From: Dolomedes plantarius
Lineage: Eukaryota; Arthropoda; Arachnida; Araneae; Dolomedidae
DNA: 64,000 nucleotides
Direction of reading: 5' to 3'
Assembly: GCA_907164885.2 (NCBI GenBank)
Contig: OU015492.1
Location: 188,234,838-188,298,837, forward strand
The notes beneath the pieces were generated by a model. The model saw nothing but the letters and a program-made list of their open reading frames with translations. It searched no databases and had not been told where the DNA came from. The position numbers and the translations under genes were made by a program. This document shows, piece after piece, positions 31,358-43,900 of this stretch (position 1 is its first letter; each line of letters starts with the position of its first letter).

Positions 31358-32537
31358 TAAAAAAAAAACAGCAGACAGGGCAAAAATGAAGCAAAGAAAA
31401 TTGCCTCTGGAGTAAAAATACTTCCAATTTACTTTTAATTTCTGACCAACAAGATATTGAAACTGTATATTTTTCTAAAAGTATATTCATTTGAAAAATG
31501 ATAGTTTGCTTCCTTTAGCTTGGTGGATTCGAAAATGGGTTTAACCTGTTTAGTTCTCTTGTAAGCAATTGTTTGAATATATAGTTATAAAATATATAAT
31601 CAGAACAACTGCAAAATCCTGATCACGAAAAAACAATTGTTGCCAGACTTTGGAAACTGGTAATGCTTTTTTGTGTATTTATTTCAGCTTTTACTGTAGA
31701 TAATTATCCTATCAACTTCGCCATCTATTTTATGTATAACTCATCGGGGTAGACAGTTTTGTTTGTATCTGGTTTATACCAGTCCAATTTCTATTTTGCT
31801 CTTCCCAGCTTGTAAGCATACCGATCTTCCCATAATGTTACAATGAAAATGAAGTTTTGGAGCTTAAAGTTTTTATATAAAAATGAATATTACAGGCACA
31901 CACACTCACACAGACGCAGACTCATATGTATATACCAATTCATAACTATTTATATTTTTTTATTTGATTGTATTGTGAAATGCTGAAAGTGCAATCATTA
32001 TAAGATAAAAAAATGAATTAAAAGTACAATTAAATTCCCATTACATAATAGAAAATTGCATAATACAAACGTGAATTATTGAAAGAAAGTCTTAAAATCT
32101 GCTCTGGGGGATTTTTAATAACACTTTCCGTCAACTGAAACCTTTTTTTCCTCCCTTATTTATGTTTGTTAATATAATAATCTGATGCAATTAAGGCGAA
32201 CTGGTAAGAATATGTAACGCTCATCAAATCTCTTGTCTTCGATATCGATTTTGGTCCCCGGGGATCCGACGTTAGAACAATTAAGAATCACTCGCTTTTA
32301 TGGGCAGTCATAATTAACGTTAAAATAGTATTAAATCATTAAGAGAACTGCACTTTACTAGAAAATGATAATGACCCTTTATTTTATGATGTATAATTTC
32401 GAATTGAGAAAGATGACTAAAACTGTTAAACTTTCTTAAATGATTAGATGTTTAAAAAATGTCTCTTATCATTGGTAAACGCACATTTTAAACATAAACT
32501 GAGATAAATGATGTTGTTACCCGAAATTGCAGAATTT
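31358..32537. other. AT-rich non-coding DNA
   Basis: No gene or element boundary that I can support. A short CA-rich patch lies near 31900. Confidence 0.6.
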
Positions 32538-34043
32538 CACTCGTGTCCATAAATTAAGGATAATGTCAGCTACGGCAAATGATGGTTCAGAAACAAAACA
32601 AACGTGACTTATTCATAAAGCCCTTTTATTAAACAAAAGATAAAGAACAAAAAAGATGGTGTATGTATGATACCATTCATAAAAACTATGATTTTTGCTC
32701 CCTGGAGCAATTGTAAAAAATATCTCCTTTAAAAAAACTTAATATTACATGGTTGGTATGATGGTCAATACATTGTATGTCTCCCATTCAATGAAATACA
32801 GTCCGTACAACGCCTAGGCATGCTGTGTATCAAATTATCGAACTGATCTTGGGGAAGATTACTCCACTCAGCAAGCAATGCTCTCCCAAGTTCCGGTACA
32901 CATGTAGGAGATGGTTTACGAGCTGCAACTCGTCAGCTAAGCATGTCCCACACATACTCTATCGGATTCAAGTCAGGTGAGAATGCTGGCCATTCCATAC
33001 GGGTGATATCCTCAGATTGAAGGCATTCGTTTACGGTGTTTGCTCGGTGAGGACGGGCGTTGTCATCCATAAACACAAATTCTACGCCCATGGCACCCCT
33101 AAACAAACGTGCATGTTGTTCCAGAATGATATCCCGATAAATGTGGTCGTACATGGTTCCGATTTGAACATGCAGATCTGTTCTGGAGCCCAGTATAATT
33201 CCATACCAAACGAGCAATCCTGCACCACCGCAATGTTGTCGTTCAATAATGTTGTCTTGGTGGTAACGGGTACCTGGAGTTCTCCATATGAAAGTCCGAC
33301 GTTAATCAGATTGCAAGCTAAACCTGGACTCGTCGGAAAACATCACACAAGCCCACTGTGACGATGTCCACATTGCATGTTCTCTACTTCAGTCTAATCG
33401 CTGCCGACAGTGAGTTGCCGTGAGCGGAACATATCCGACAGGTCTGCGAACATATAGACCAATATTTCCCAAATGTCTGTACACGGTTTGCCTTGAAACT
33501 GTGGTACCTGTGGCTGCAGATAGCTGACAAGACAGGTTGGATGATGTGCTCCGTTTGCTTCTTTTGACAGTTATTGCCAAATACCGGTCTTCATTCCGCG
33601 TTGTAACTCGGGGGCGACCAGTGTTGTAATGTCTACTGACATTTCCATCATCTTGGAATCGTTGCCAAAGCCTAGAGATGACACTTTGGGCAATTCCATG
33701 TTCCTCGAATACTTCCATCTGAGTACGCCCACATTCCAGGAGGCCGATAATTCTACCACGTAAAAAATCATTCACATGCATCCTCTGTGTCAAATCTATT
33801 CGGTTATGGCCCTGAGCGGCTTACAGAACGCTTGCGAACAATTTTGCTTCTTTGCCACCATTCCTTATATACCCCTCTCTTACACTCTCGTCATTCTGAC
33901 GTACTATAGGCGTCATCTGGTGGTTTCCAGTAATTTGCACGTTATTCTTGAAGATGTATGTGATAATTCTACATGTGAAATTTTTACTTTAGAGTTCGAT
34001 TTCCGTGTGATTCTGAATTATCCTTAATTTATGCACATGAGAG
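32538..34043 (-). mobile_element. Tc1-like element, second subfamily
   Basis: CACTCGTGTCCATAAATTAA at the left and the reverse complement of CTTAATTTATGCACATGAG at the right form the TIRs; GGATAAT extends both inward. The right tip has diverged by a few bases, so the TA target duplication is not clean. One transposase pseudogene lies on the minus strand. Confidence 0.85.
32765..33793 (-). pseudogene. Tc1-like transposase with three nonsense mutations
   Basis: Starts MTQRMHVNDFLRGRIIGLLE at 33793 with helix-turn-helix regions to about residue 110. In one unbroken frame of 342 codons the stops are TGA at 33391-33389 (a Trp position), TAA at 33304-33302 and TGA at 32935-32933. The catalytic motifs FSDESRF, MDDNARPH and SPDLNPIEYVW are all preserved. 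The frame ends RHTMY before the natural stop at 32767-32765. No indels break the frame, so decay is by point mutation only. Confidence 0.92.
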
Positions 34044-35409
34044 TAGAAGAATTATTAATTCGGTTGTTTAAAGAATTTTTCAAATATAAGAGATAATTTT
34101 TTCTCTTAATCCACCAAACAAATTCTACTAGTTTTAAAAAAAACAGCAATAAACTTCAGTGAGATACATTTTATTTATTTATTTATTTAGAATTTCGTCA
34201 CTATCGAAAATTCATTTCTTTTATAACAGTTAATACACAAATTTCCGGGATTTCCTGATATGAAGAACTCGTTATTTTACATTATTTATTTTTACATATT
34301 CTTGTTTTTAGGTATCTATCAAATTTTTTGTATCCTGATGGAATATAATTAGATGCAGCATAATTATGTTGCTTCAATATTCTTAAAAATGTTTACAAAA
34401 TTCAAAATGAATATTTTTTTTGTGTTTCAGTCTTTAAAGTATTTAAGGACTGAAAATGTATTTGTGAATTGTAGTTAGTTATACTACAATTGTAAAATAC
34501 AATTGTATTTGTGAAAATGTAGTGAGTTAAGGCATTTAAGTCCTTACAATTATATTGTAAGGACTTAAATGCCTTAACTCACTACAATATAATATTAGTC
34601 ATTTACAGTACATTTTAAAAGTTTTTTTAGAAAACAATTTAGAATTTCTATGTATTAAGAAGTGAAAGCGATTTTTTCAAATTTTGCTGACACCAATTTA
34701 TTCTAGATTTTTTTTGTCTTTATTTAATATTGAACTTCTGCTAGAAGAGTGTTACATCTCCGAAATTTTCGATTTTGAGATAATTGTACCACAATGCTCT
34801 ATAAGAAGTGCTTCTCATTCTCGAATAATGTTTTAAGCCTACTACCAACACAATCTCCTAGATGGCGCTTATTATCCTCTTCCACAAGTAGGAGGGGAAC
34901 TTGCTCATGCGCTAAGAATGAAAATAAGATTTTTGTCAGTGCCTAATGTTGTTGTACTAAAATGTTCATTAAATTTTATTTGGAAAATAAATGTTTTTAC
35001 TTGGAAAATAAATTTGTATTTTTTTTTCTAACCTGCAGTTCGTGTTATCAAGGTTTTTTCTTTGTATTGTGAAAAGTTTAGATAGATTGTGCATTAGCAT
35101 AGAGATATGACAGTATTCCCTCAAGCTTTTCAGTCCATGTTGACAAAATGAGGTTACTAGAAAAGAGTTATATCTTGTAATTAAAACTCAAAATCATACT
35201 TTACAAATTGAAAACAACTTTAATAGTATATAGATTTGCCTTCTGAAGTGATTCGAACAATACTTTTTCCCCAAATTATCATAGGCATTCATAAAACAAG
35301 AAATGAAATTTCGACATATATCTTCTTTAGATCTTCCTGAAAATATGGCTATTTTGAGATATAGCACTCTTCTACCAGAGGTCCGATATCTTTCATTTTT
35401 CAACATTTT
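34044..35409. other. AT-rich non-coding DNA with a perfect hairpin
   Basis: Apart from the inverted repeat at 34518-34586, I see only AT-rich sequence and no coding signal. Confidence 0.6.
34518..34586. repeat. Perfect 33-bp inverted repeat with 3-base loop
   Basis: Arm 34518-34550 starts TGTAGTGAGTTAAGGC and ends TTACAAT. Arm 34554-34586 is its exact reverse complement, with TAT between. Flanking AATTGTA and TACAATTGTA motifs just upstream add weaker symmetry. There is no coding potential. It could be a young hairpin duplication, a very small MITE or a hairpin RNA precursor; the perfect match argues for recent origin. Confidence 0.95.
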
Positions 35410-35418
35410 CTTATAGCT

Positions 35419-35830
35419 TCCAAGGCTCAAGATCAGCCTTGGAAGCTCTAAGAAATGGGGAAACCTCCTTATAATCCACAACATAGGGATCTTCTTTGTC
35501 AACTTCATTGTGTAAGGGAAAGTCCTGCACCCTTCAATGAATACCCGCACATGTGAGTATTGATGGAAATGAATGTGATGACTCGCTAGCCAAAGGAAGC
35601 GATGAACTTGGCCCAAAACTCTTCCTCCATCACACTAGCAGATTTTAACGCAGTGGCCAGGTGCAGATTATCCAACCAGCCCCTAAAGAAACCACTAATT
35701 TTGGATCGTAACTTCCCAGAACAATTGCTTCTACAATAGCTAGACTAAGAACCCATCACTTCAACCCATTAAGCGCCAATTCACTCATTTTGGGAACCTT
35801 CAAGTAGAATTTTTTACTCAGCGTGATATT
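35419..35830 (+). pseudogene. RNase H domain fragment of a non-LTR retrotransposon
   Basis: The clearest part reads IPAHVSIDGNECDDSLAKG from about 35540, a typical LINE RNase H signature (H-V-x-I-x-G-N-E-x-x-D-x-L-A-K). A stop replaces the Trp usually before IPAH. Downstream, IARLRTHHFNPLSA near 35735-35775 matches the region after RNase H in Jockey- and I-type elements. Several stops and frame changes interrupt it. The 140-codon open frame on the opposite strand is a shadow. Confidence 0.7.
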
Positions 35831-36022
35831 AAGATATATATTAATCGTTTTTAACGTAGGATTTCGTTCCTCCATAACGGGCCTCCGGAAAGCAAAATTT
35901 CAGACGTTAAAACCATCCGTCCCGCGTGTTATAATTTTGGAAGCATGCCAAACCCAATCTGTATCGCTTGGGCAAGCAGTAAACAGTAAAACAGAAAAGT
36001 ACCAAAATGCGTGAAAATTTTG

Positions 36023-36023
<1 letters not shown>

Positions 36024-36105
<82 letters not shown>
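36024..36105. repeat. (CATA)n then (TA)n microsatellite
   Basis: About 26 bases of CATA repeats followed by TA repeats. Several spurious Tyr-Ile frames cross it. Confidence 0.97.
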
Positions 36106-36108
<3 letters not shown>

Positions 36109-36498
36109 TCGTACATATATATAGATACATATATGCATAACACACAGATACGTATATACATACAAACGAGGTAAGCAACGATAAGTAATCCTACGTTAAT
36201 AATCCGTGGTAGTTTCGTTAGGAGAGACTACCTGAAATATTTTTTATTTGTATCTTAACGATACAAAGTATATTGTGAATTTTTCTCGGAAGAACAACTT
36301 TAAAATTTCTTTATTTTACTGTCACGTAATATGGGCAAAATTGACAAATTCGTTCAGTAAAAAAGTTCAGAAAAAAGTATCTCTATTTGTGTGAGTGACT
36401 TGCTTTTTACTAAAACTGAATAGCAATAACACTGGGAAAGTTGCATTTCAATAAGAAATCAAATGAAATATTTTAACACTGATTTCGAAGGACTTAGT
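36106..36498. other. AT-rich non-coding DNA
   Basis: Nothing recognisable. Confidence 0.6.
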
Positions 36499-37568
36499 TT
36501 AAAAGGTACCAGAATAGGAGACTTGGCGTCTCCCGACTAATGAATTTCACTCCCTGTTTGCTATAAGGAAAATGTGTTTATTACTACTGATTCATCGTCT
36601 TTATATCTATCTCTGTGAAGAATAAGGAATCAGGTGGTACCCAGACACATTCTCATGAAGAGAGGTTGACTTAAAACTATTTTTTTAACCTTAAAAAAAA
36701 ACGAAAAAGTTTTTGACAATTCAAGAAGCTTTAGATTATATGCAGTCTTTGAATTCTGATGAATACTCAGATGAATGCAGTCTGATCTCTTTGCCCCCCG
36801 ATCTTGGTCAGATGATTGATGAAGGAAATATTGCAGATTATGATTTAGAGGCCAGTAGATGTGTCAATGGATTTATGTTTACAGTGGATACTTCCAATCT
36901 ATGTTTACAGTGGATTTTTCCAGTGGATGTTTCTGAATAATTTGAACAAAAAGTCCAACAGTGGGATGGTAGTAATCCCGAGAAGAAGAAAAAATCAAAA
37001 CATAATAACAGAAAAAGACCCATTACAAATGATACTTCAAATGACGATAGAAGTATGGAAGGAGACAAATTGAAGAAAAAGAAAGTCGAAAAGAAATTAT
37101 TAAATTGGTAAAAAGCAAATCAAATGTTTTCTATTGAATTCGAAGAAATATCAACACTTGAAGATACCCGGGCTGAATTGTCAATGAAATATCCGTATGA
37201 AAATTTAGAAATGTACTTTGACTCAGAGAACATGAAACGTCTTACAGAAAGAAATTTAAGATATGCTCTGCAAAAGAACAACAGTGCTTTTTCATTATCT
37301 GAAATTGACATACAGAAATTTATCGGAATCGTCTTATTTAGTGGATATCACGTTCTGACTCAAGAAATTTTTATATATGATTAAAAATTACAATGATATT
37401 TTAAAAAATGTATATTTAATCCATAAATAATATAGAATACTCTTTTCAGGAGGTTTTAAGTGCGTACTTCCTTGAATTTAGTGTAATTTATCACTTGGAT
37501 GTTCATACGCGGACGAAACAAGCCATACCTGCATTAGACGCTAAGTCTCCCATTAGAACCCTATTGTA
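36499..37568 (+). mobile_element. Internally deleted piggyBac-like element
   Basis: TTAA at 36499-36502 is followed by a segment containing GGAGACTTGGCGTCT. Near the right end the reverse complement of the same motif appears at 37537-37552, so the two form a diverged TIR. The right flank reads TGTAAA rather than a clear TTAA. Between them lies only the N-terminal part of a piggyBac transposase, so most of the catalytic domain has been lost. Confidence 0.6.
36713..37384 (+). pseudogene. N-terminal fragment of a piggyBac-like transposase
   Basis: The acidic N terminus TIQEALDYMQSLNSDEYSDE and the LPPD motif resemble piggyBac-derived proteins. After a TAA at 36938-36940 the frame continues through a Lys/Asn-rich linker. 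A second TAA follows at 37109-37111. It then enters the start of the DDE_Tnp_1_7 domain, with a motif like IDIQKFIGIVLFSGYH near the end. It stops at 37384 with no catalytic Asp motifs. A short internal duplication of TTTACAGTGGAT lies near 36880-36910. A host-domesticated gene is unlikely because of the stops. Confidence 0.65.
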
Positions 37569-38197
37569 AATTCTATACGAATGTAGATTTTTTTTAAAAA
37601 TTAAACTGCTCATAAATTGAGACAAGTAATGTATTTAAAAAGTACGTCAGTTTCTATTTAGATGATGCGGTTCATATAGCGGAGCTTAATGGGTTAGAGG
37701 TATAAAAATCCACCTTGACGGTACAAGATCCTTTATTAACAGTAGAAATTTTCCAGAGGCTCCAGAGCATTCTGGAGCCTTTCTCCAGGGCATTGGCAGT
37801 CAAAGACATGCTATGGAGAAAGTCTGGAAAACACAATGGCTCCAGGACATGTCTTTTACTGCCATCGAGCCATTGTGTCTGCCCTATTTAAACTTGTTCT
37901 ATCACCGCAAGAAGTCATTTACGGACCACGGGTACTTGATCTGGCGGCTATTGTTGTTTAGGCTTTCAGTTCTATCTAATAATTTATCCTTCTGCACTAT
38001 TCGTTGACACAACAACAACAACAACAAGAACAATTGTTCAACATTAATACAAAATTTTTAAAAACCTATTCGTGTTTTAGTTACTACTATTTGTGTTTAA
38101 AGGTGTGATAAATAAGGATCTTTACATTTAATAATTTAAAGAGTCTAATTTTTGTTGTTTGGTGAAGATCTCTCCTTTTTATAAAAGTTTTTAATTT
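37569..38197. other. Non-coding interval with nested hairpins
   Basis: GGCTCCAGA (37758-37766) and TCTGGAGCC (37771-37779) form a perfect 9-bp stem. Arms at 37794-37810 and 37848-37864 match at 16 of 17 positions. A run of CAA repeats lies near 38011-38027. The stretch could be a small retroposon, but I cannot assign it. Confidence 0.5.
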
Positions 38198-38444
38198 AAG
38201 GCCTTATTTGAACAATGGTCCAACTCCATTCTTGTTCATTTTGAGATACAGAGCCTTAAAGTCTAATGAGTACTGAGAAATGACTGCTGAAGTCTGATTT
38301 GTAATGCCCTCTGTTGGCAGCAGAAATAAGCTGGAGGTGTACCAGTTTAAAAAAAAAGTTAGAAATGATTTGTATAAACATGAAAGTGAGACTAACTCTA
38401 TTTTTTTAAAAAGTGCATTTGGACCACTTTTCAAATAAGGCCTT
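38198..38444. mobile_element. MITE with about 26-bp TIRs (247 bp)
   Basis: AAGGCCTTATTTGAA at the left, extending to TGGTCCA, is repeated inverted at the right end (38418-38444) with few mismatches. TTTAATT-like sequence borders both ends and may be a target duplication, but its exact length is unclear. There is no transposase. Superfamily unknown. Confidence 0.75.
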
Positions 38445-39739
38445 TAATTGTATCTATACGATATAAAATTCATCTACATTGAATAATGACAAACTCCATA
38501 CTTTATAAATTACTTATGTATTTAAGATAATTACAGAGAAAAAAATTTATTTAAGACATTAAAATTGTTATTAAAAAATAAATACATTATGTTTATTCTG
38601 TCATTACACACACAAAGCATAAATAAAAAATTATTCTTCTAAGAACAAACATGTATTATTGCATGAAATACTCATATCTTACATCAAAATATCGCTGGCT
38701 TAAAAAAAAAACTCTGTAAATGTAAAATAAGTATTCTTCGGCCTATATAAAAAACCATTATTGTTATTACAGGTGTTATGAAACTAGTTTTAAAATGTTT
38801 AAAGGAATTTATTTGATAAGCAACTGAAGCATAAGTGCTTCAAAACTTAATAACATAATAACAGAGTATACTTCAATTACTTTTTAACCTTAAGGCCATG
38901 ATAAACCTATTAAAGATTCACAAGAGACATATATAGTAATATTTTCATACACTGTTGCGGTTATAAAACCATAACTTGCACTGTGCGCTCACAACATTTT
39001 TATGAAACTAATCAGCATTTTCCCTGGTGGATATTAGAGATTAATTTAAGGGCATGCTCAATTTTATGGATTGCTTTTATGGGTTTACAAGAGTTCCTAT
39101 TGATCATCAAAGATCGAAAATACGTACTTAGCATAAGGAGAAAGATATTAAAGAGAGCAAGATATATTGAACTCATGGGTAACGTTTATTATTTATACTT
39201 ACGAAATAAATTAGGTTTTTTTTTAGATTAAGATTGATATAATATGGTTTTAGGCATTTAATATTTTTAATATTATTCTTCAGTGTGCTTGTACTATAAT
39301 TTCTACAACGACATTCCTTATAAAGATACTTGAATTATTTTTCAGTATACTGGATTTTAATGATTGCAAATGGTTTGTTTTTACAATTATAAATAATAAA
39401 TGCAATATAATAAAGAAAATAGCCAATAATATCAGTTTATTTTACCTTATTATGTTGCTGTTAATATTAAATTGTTGTTATTCCCCTAATTTTAATTTAT
39501 AATATCGATATAATGACATCGTCATGAATTTTTTCAATCAGCCTGATATGAATAAAAAGTAACATTCACTCAAGAAGTTATAGCGAATATTTAATGGCAG
39601 ATACTGTACATGTTTAATACTCTGATTTTAGTTAAACCGAAAAGGAATATTTTTCATTATGGCTTGTTATGATTGCGTTAATTATTAATTGTACATTATA
39701 AGCTCTCAAGTTCAACATTTTACTCTATTGATTTTCTTG
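38445..39739. other. AT-rich non-coding DNA
   Basis: An 82-codon frame at 38983-39231 has no recognisable domain. Nothing else supported. Confidence 0.5.
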
Positions 39740-40400
39740 GGGCTTTGAGATTCCAGTCATTTGCCTTTTCCTCCCTTTTTTGCACATCTGTCACTTTTAA
39801 ACTTATCTTACACTGTTGTTATGAGGACATTCCTCCTCTCCAGCTTTTTATCTTGCGTTGTCTTTGGGTAGGAAGAGAAACCCGCGCTGTAGTACAAACA
39901 GGACTCCGGGAGCACAAAAAATACCACGGGAAATTCGTTTTCAAGACTTTATTAGTACATACACGTACAGAGAACTGGCTTCTCAGGCCAGTCAAAATCC
40001 GGACATATCCAACTAACAACTCACAATCGATCCCTTTCTTTTCGGCTGTGTCAGCCCTTCTCAAGTAGGGGTTGCCAGAAAATGTGTGCCTTGTGAAAAC
40101 CGCCAACAAAACAAAGCCTGCCATGAAAAGGTGGTCCAACACCTATACTCCTAGTGACTGGGACATAAAGTTCAGAAATGCTGATGCAGCCAAGATAGTA
40201 GCCCATCCCCCAAAACCCCCACCCACCAGGCAGGGATGCCTGAAAGATTAATGATGTCCCAAGACGGTAGCTGATGTTTCACACCGGCGGCGATTGCCTT
40301 TTCGCAACAAAGGCATTCCCGAAACGGAAGAGGGGGGGGGGGGGGCGGGGGGTATGAAAAGGCGTAAACCCCCTTCCTACAGCAGACAAAAGTGTTCACA
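39740..40400. other. GC-richer block, possibly an LTR remnant
   Basis: TGTTATGAGGAC at 39817 and TTCACAATACTGT near 40395 could bound an LTR-like unit of about 580 bp. A minus-strand AATAAA occurs near 39950 and ACTGT occurs at both edges, but the right end lacks the usual CA. A G run with one C lies at 40332-40352. No protein is recognised. Confidence 0.3.
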
Positions 40401-40879
40401 ATACTGTTATTATCTACTGCTTTAGCATAGTAACAAATACTCAGGTGACACCAGATGACTTGAAAGGGTAAAATATTAATCCTAAAACAAGAATTTTCTT
40501 TTATCAAAAAAAAAAAAAAAAAATAGAAAAAGGAAGCTATTTGAAACTGAATAAGACAAATTTGGATTTGAAACTCGACATCGCTGTGATTTCTGAAGCA
40601 GAAACACTATTGAAATAATATATTTCATGTTTTATATTTAAAATATGCTCTCTGTATCTAAATTTTGTTATTTCTGGTCGAACAAAAAGTTGAATAAAAT
40701 ACAACGTTATTACACTGAATAGGATTTCTGTTGATTTCATGTACCTTTCGGGATAATGGATTTGCCCTTATTGTTGAAACAACATTGACATTTCTAGATC
40801 TATTCCTACGCAGTACACTTTCTTTAAAACAAATCTGCAATAGCTATTGATGGAAAAAATAACTGAAGAAATTTAAATA

Positions 40880-40926
<47 letters not shown>

Positions 40927-43900
40927 CGTGTGTGTGTAAGTAATTTAACAATTCTGTCTTATAGCTAAGCAAAAGTAATATGTACTTAAATATTTAAAAA
41001 CGAATTACAGGTAAGGCGCCGAATTTGATGGATTTAATGAATAGCCAACTTAAATTACACCAGGATGAATATGAATTAAGAAAATAATTACTGAACTCAT
41101 AATCAATCGAAATTAAAAGAAATTAGAAATACCAAGTGTTTGTTTTGATAGCATAAATCTGAGAATAAGCTTCTGAATTATGACTGAATGAGGGTGTGAA
41201 GATACTCATGCAACTCGTGGGATTGCGCAAGGGGTTCTGGAATCTTACCCCTAAAGAAGAGACACGTCGGACTACCAGAATGGTATGATTGAAGGCAGAT
41301 AGCATGAAATTCACTTTCAATATGCATCCCAGACATCTTCTGCGGTATTGCTTTTAGGATACACTGCTGACCTTGCGATGCTTCGTTTCTCTATGCAGTA
41401 GCAAAGTCGTCTTTTGCTACACGAGAGCTACAAACACCGAATTATTGAGATTGGGTGTCAACTCCAAAGGGCTCTAAACATGCAAGCCAACCTGAATTGT
41501 AAAAACCACAGGCTGCCGTAAGCACTAGGTCACATCATTGCGAAAAAAAAATCTGTGGTCTGAGAATCGGGTGTGATGGAAATTAGTTGTGTTTTTCATG
41601 TGTAGAGGGCGTTATTCGTACATGTTTTGATGTATTTTCAATATTGCTTTGTCTTATACAATTTTCTATCAGTGTTCAGTATTGTCTTCGTTTCGATCCA
41701 CCGAGCATGCAACGTCCGTTTAATGGACGATAGAATAATGAATAAATATCAACCAGGATCAATTATTTTTTTTTTAGTCTGGTTATCCTTTTTGTTTCTG
41801 CGAGACAATAAAGCCAACAGAATTTTGTTCTCATGACAAATATCAAAGGTACAGTAGATTTTTAAACGCATAATCATGTTTCATTATGTATACGATTTTA
41901 GTGTTGAGTAGTAAAATATTCCATCTGCTTATCATTCTTAATTCAAAATAAAGTCCAAAGGGTGACATAATTGGCGAGAAAATTACCAAAAATTGACAGA
42001 TTTATGAATAGGATAAATTTAATAGTAATCGGAGCTACAGACGTTCTAGATCATAATGAAACATAGTGTGAAAATCCAGAAGATCAAAATGAAACAGATT
42101 GCGTTAATAATGGTCCATGATTGGATCAGTAATAAATATCGTAAACAGAAAACCATGGAACAAATTATTGTTGGATTTAGTTGAACGAGGAAGGATTCAT
42201 TTTAAATATCATTTTTGCGGTCTGTCGGATAAATGAAGAACATTCAGCCTCGGATTTTTTTTCTTTTTAGGTGAAACTGGCTAGATTTTGTGGATCGAAA
42301 CCGGTAATAAAAAAAAGAAAGTGTGATTTTTTTTAAATATGGCAAAATAAACAAAAAAAAGTCTTTGGAAACACTGTTGTACTCTAACGATTTTTTTTCT
42401 CACAATGATGAAGAATAATCAATTGAGTTTCTTGAATTATCCACAACACGATTAGTCCCAAGAATTTTGTCAAATTATCTCTAAACAATCCATCATTTTA
42501 ATATCAAAATGAATTTCTTATCTATTGAATTCCTTTTCAATTATTAGAAGTGAGGTTTTTCGTTGGGTTTTGGTTGGTCTAGTGCATAATTATTGTACTT
42601 TCTTTATCAAAGAATTATCATATGATAATTTAAAAAGCATCCAATTCCTACCTACATTTCACGGAGATTTATAGAATAGCTTATCTCGTGTACCCCTGTT
42701 GTTCCGCTGAAGACATTTTCAAAAACACCAATGTAGTGTATTTCATTTTAAGTTTCAGAAAAATGCTTTAGAGGAGATTGACCACGAAGAGCTAATTAAA
42801 GACTCCCTTGTGCGCTATGGTATTTCTTTTCATGGAATGGCCACAGCTAAATAATATCCTTCACAAAGATCCTTCGGTTGAGTAAGCTCTGAAACTCTGT
42901 CTATGTTCAGAAGGATTAATTTATCTTTCGACCAGAGTAATCTTGGTAATGTGCCTTTATATTGAATTGCAAATCTGTAAATTATTGTGCTTAGGCTCTG
43001 AGCCTTAACACAGGAAGGTATATCGTCTCACCTAAATTTAGAGTTAATTTACTAATAGAACCTTTAAAAAGGATATGGATTCCAAGTTAGAGAGCACAGA
43101 GTTTTAAAACTGGGAAGTTTATTTTATAAATGAAGAAAATAAATTCATGAACTACGTAGAAACGAAACTATCGTTATAAAAATGAAATAAATATCATGTT
43201 TCTAAGTCACATAATTTTAAATATCATTGCAAATTTCAAAACTTGTATAAAGATAGTTTTTTTCATTCGAACTATAAATATAGAAGAATTCAGAGAAATT
43301 GTGTCACACATTTTCTAAAACATTACATTGCACTTTTAATGGAAAATATAGTGACTTAAAAAAATATGTTTCATGAAATCTAGAATAAAACGCATGGTAG
43401 GTATAAATATATATTGAGAAGCACTATTTTGTTTTTTAACTATTTTTCTCGAATTACTCCTACGCATAGTGTTCATGAATTGCAAAAAAGGTAATAGCAG
43501 ATTGAATTTTTCACAGTGGTTTTATTTCTTAGTACAATTAAGGTGACTGCCTACCTTCGGAGTCAATTTTTAAAAAATATAAATTTTTACAGTATTTTTT
43601 GGTATTTTAGGGTAAAATAGCACTTAAAAATAAAAAAGGAACAAAAAATTACCTGCAAATATCATACTTTTTTATAAATTGGTTAACTTGAAGTAATTTT
43701 TAATGAAATTTATCTCAGACGCCTATCACTCTGAACAAAATCCTAATTCTACTATTTTAATTTCCTTCTCTCACATGATACATGGGACAGTTATCTTCAA
43801 AATGACCTATAATCTAAGAGAAATTTTAAAATGCAAAAATAATACACACTATTTTATTTTCCAATATGAAAATTTTTTCCCGATTCATCATTCCTTTCCT

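Noticed and set aside
35194..35616. 140-codon open frame on the minus strand
   Set aside because: It lies opposite a LINE RNase H fragment whose motifs are on the plus strand, so it is a shadow.
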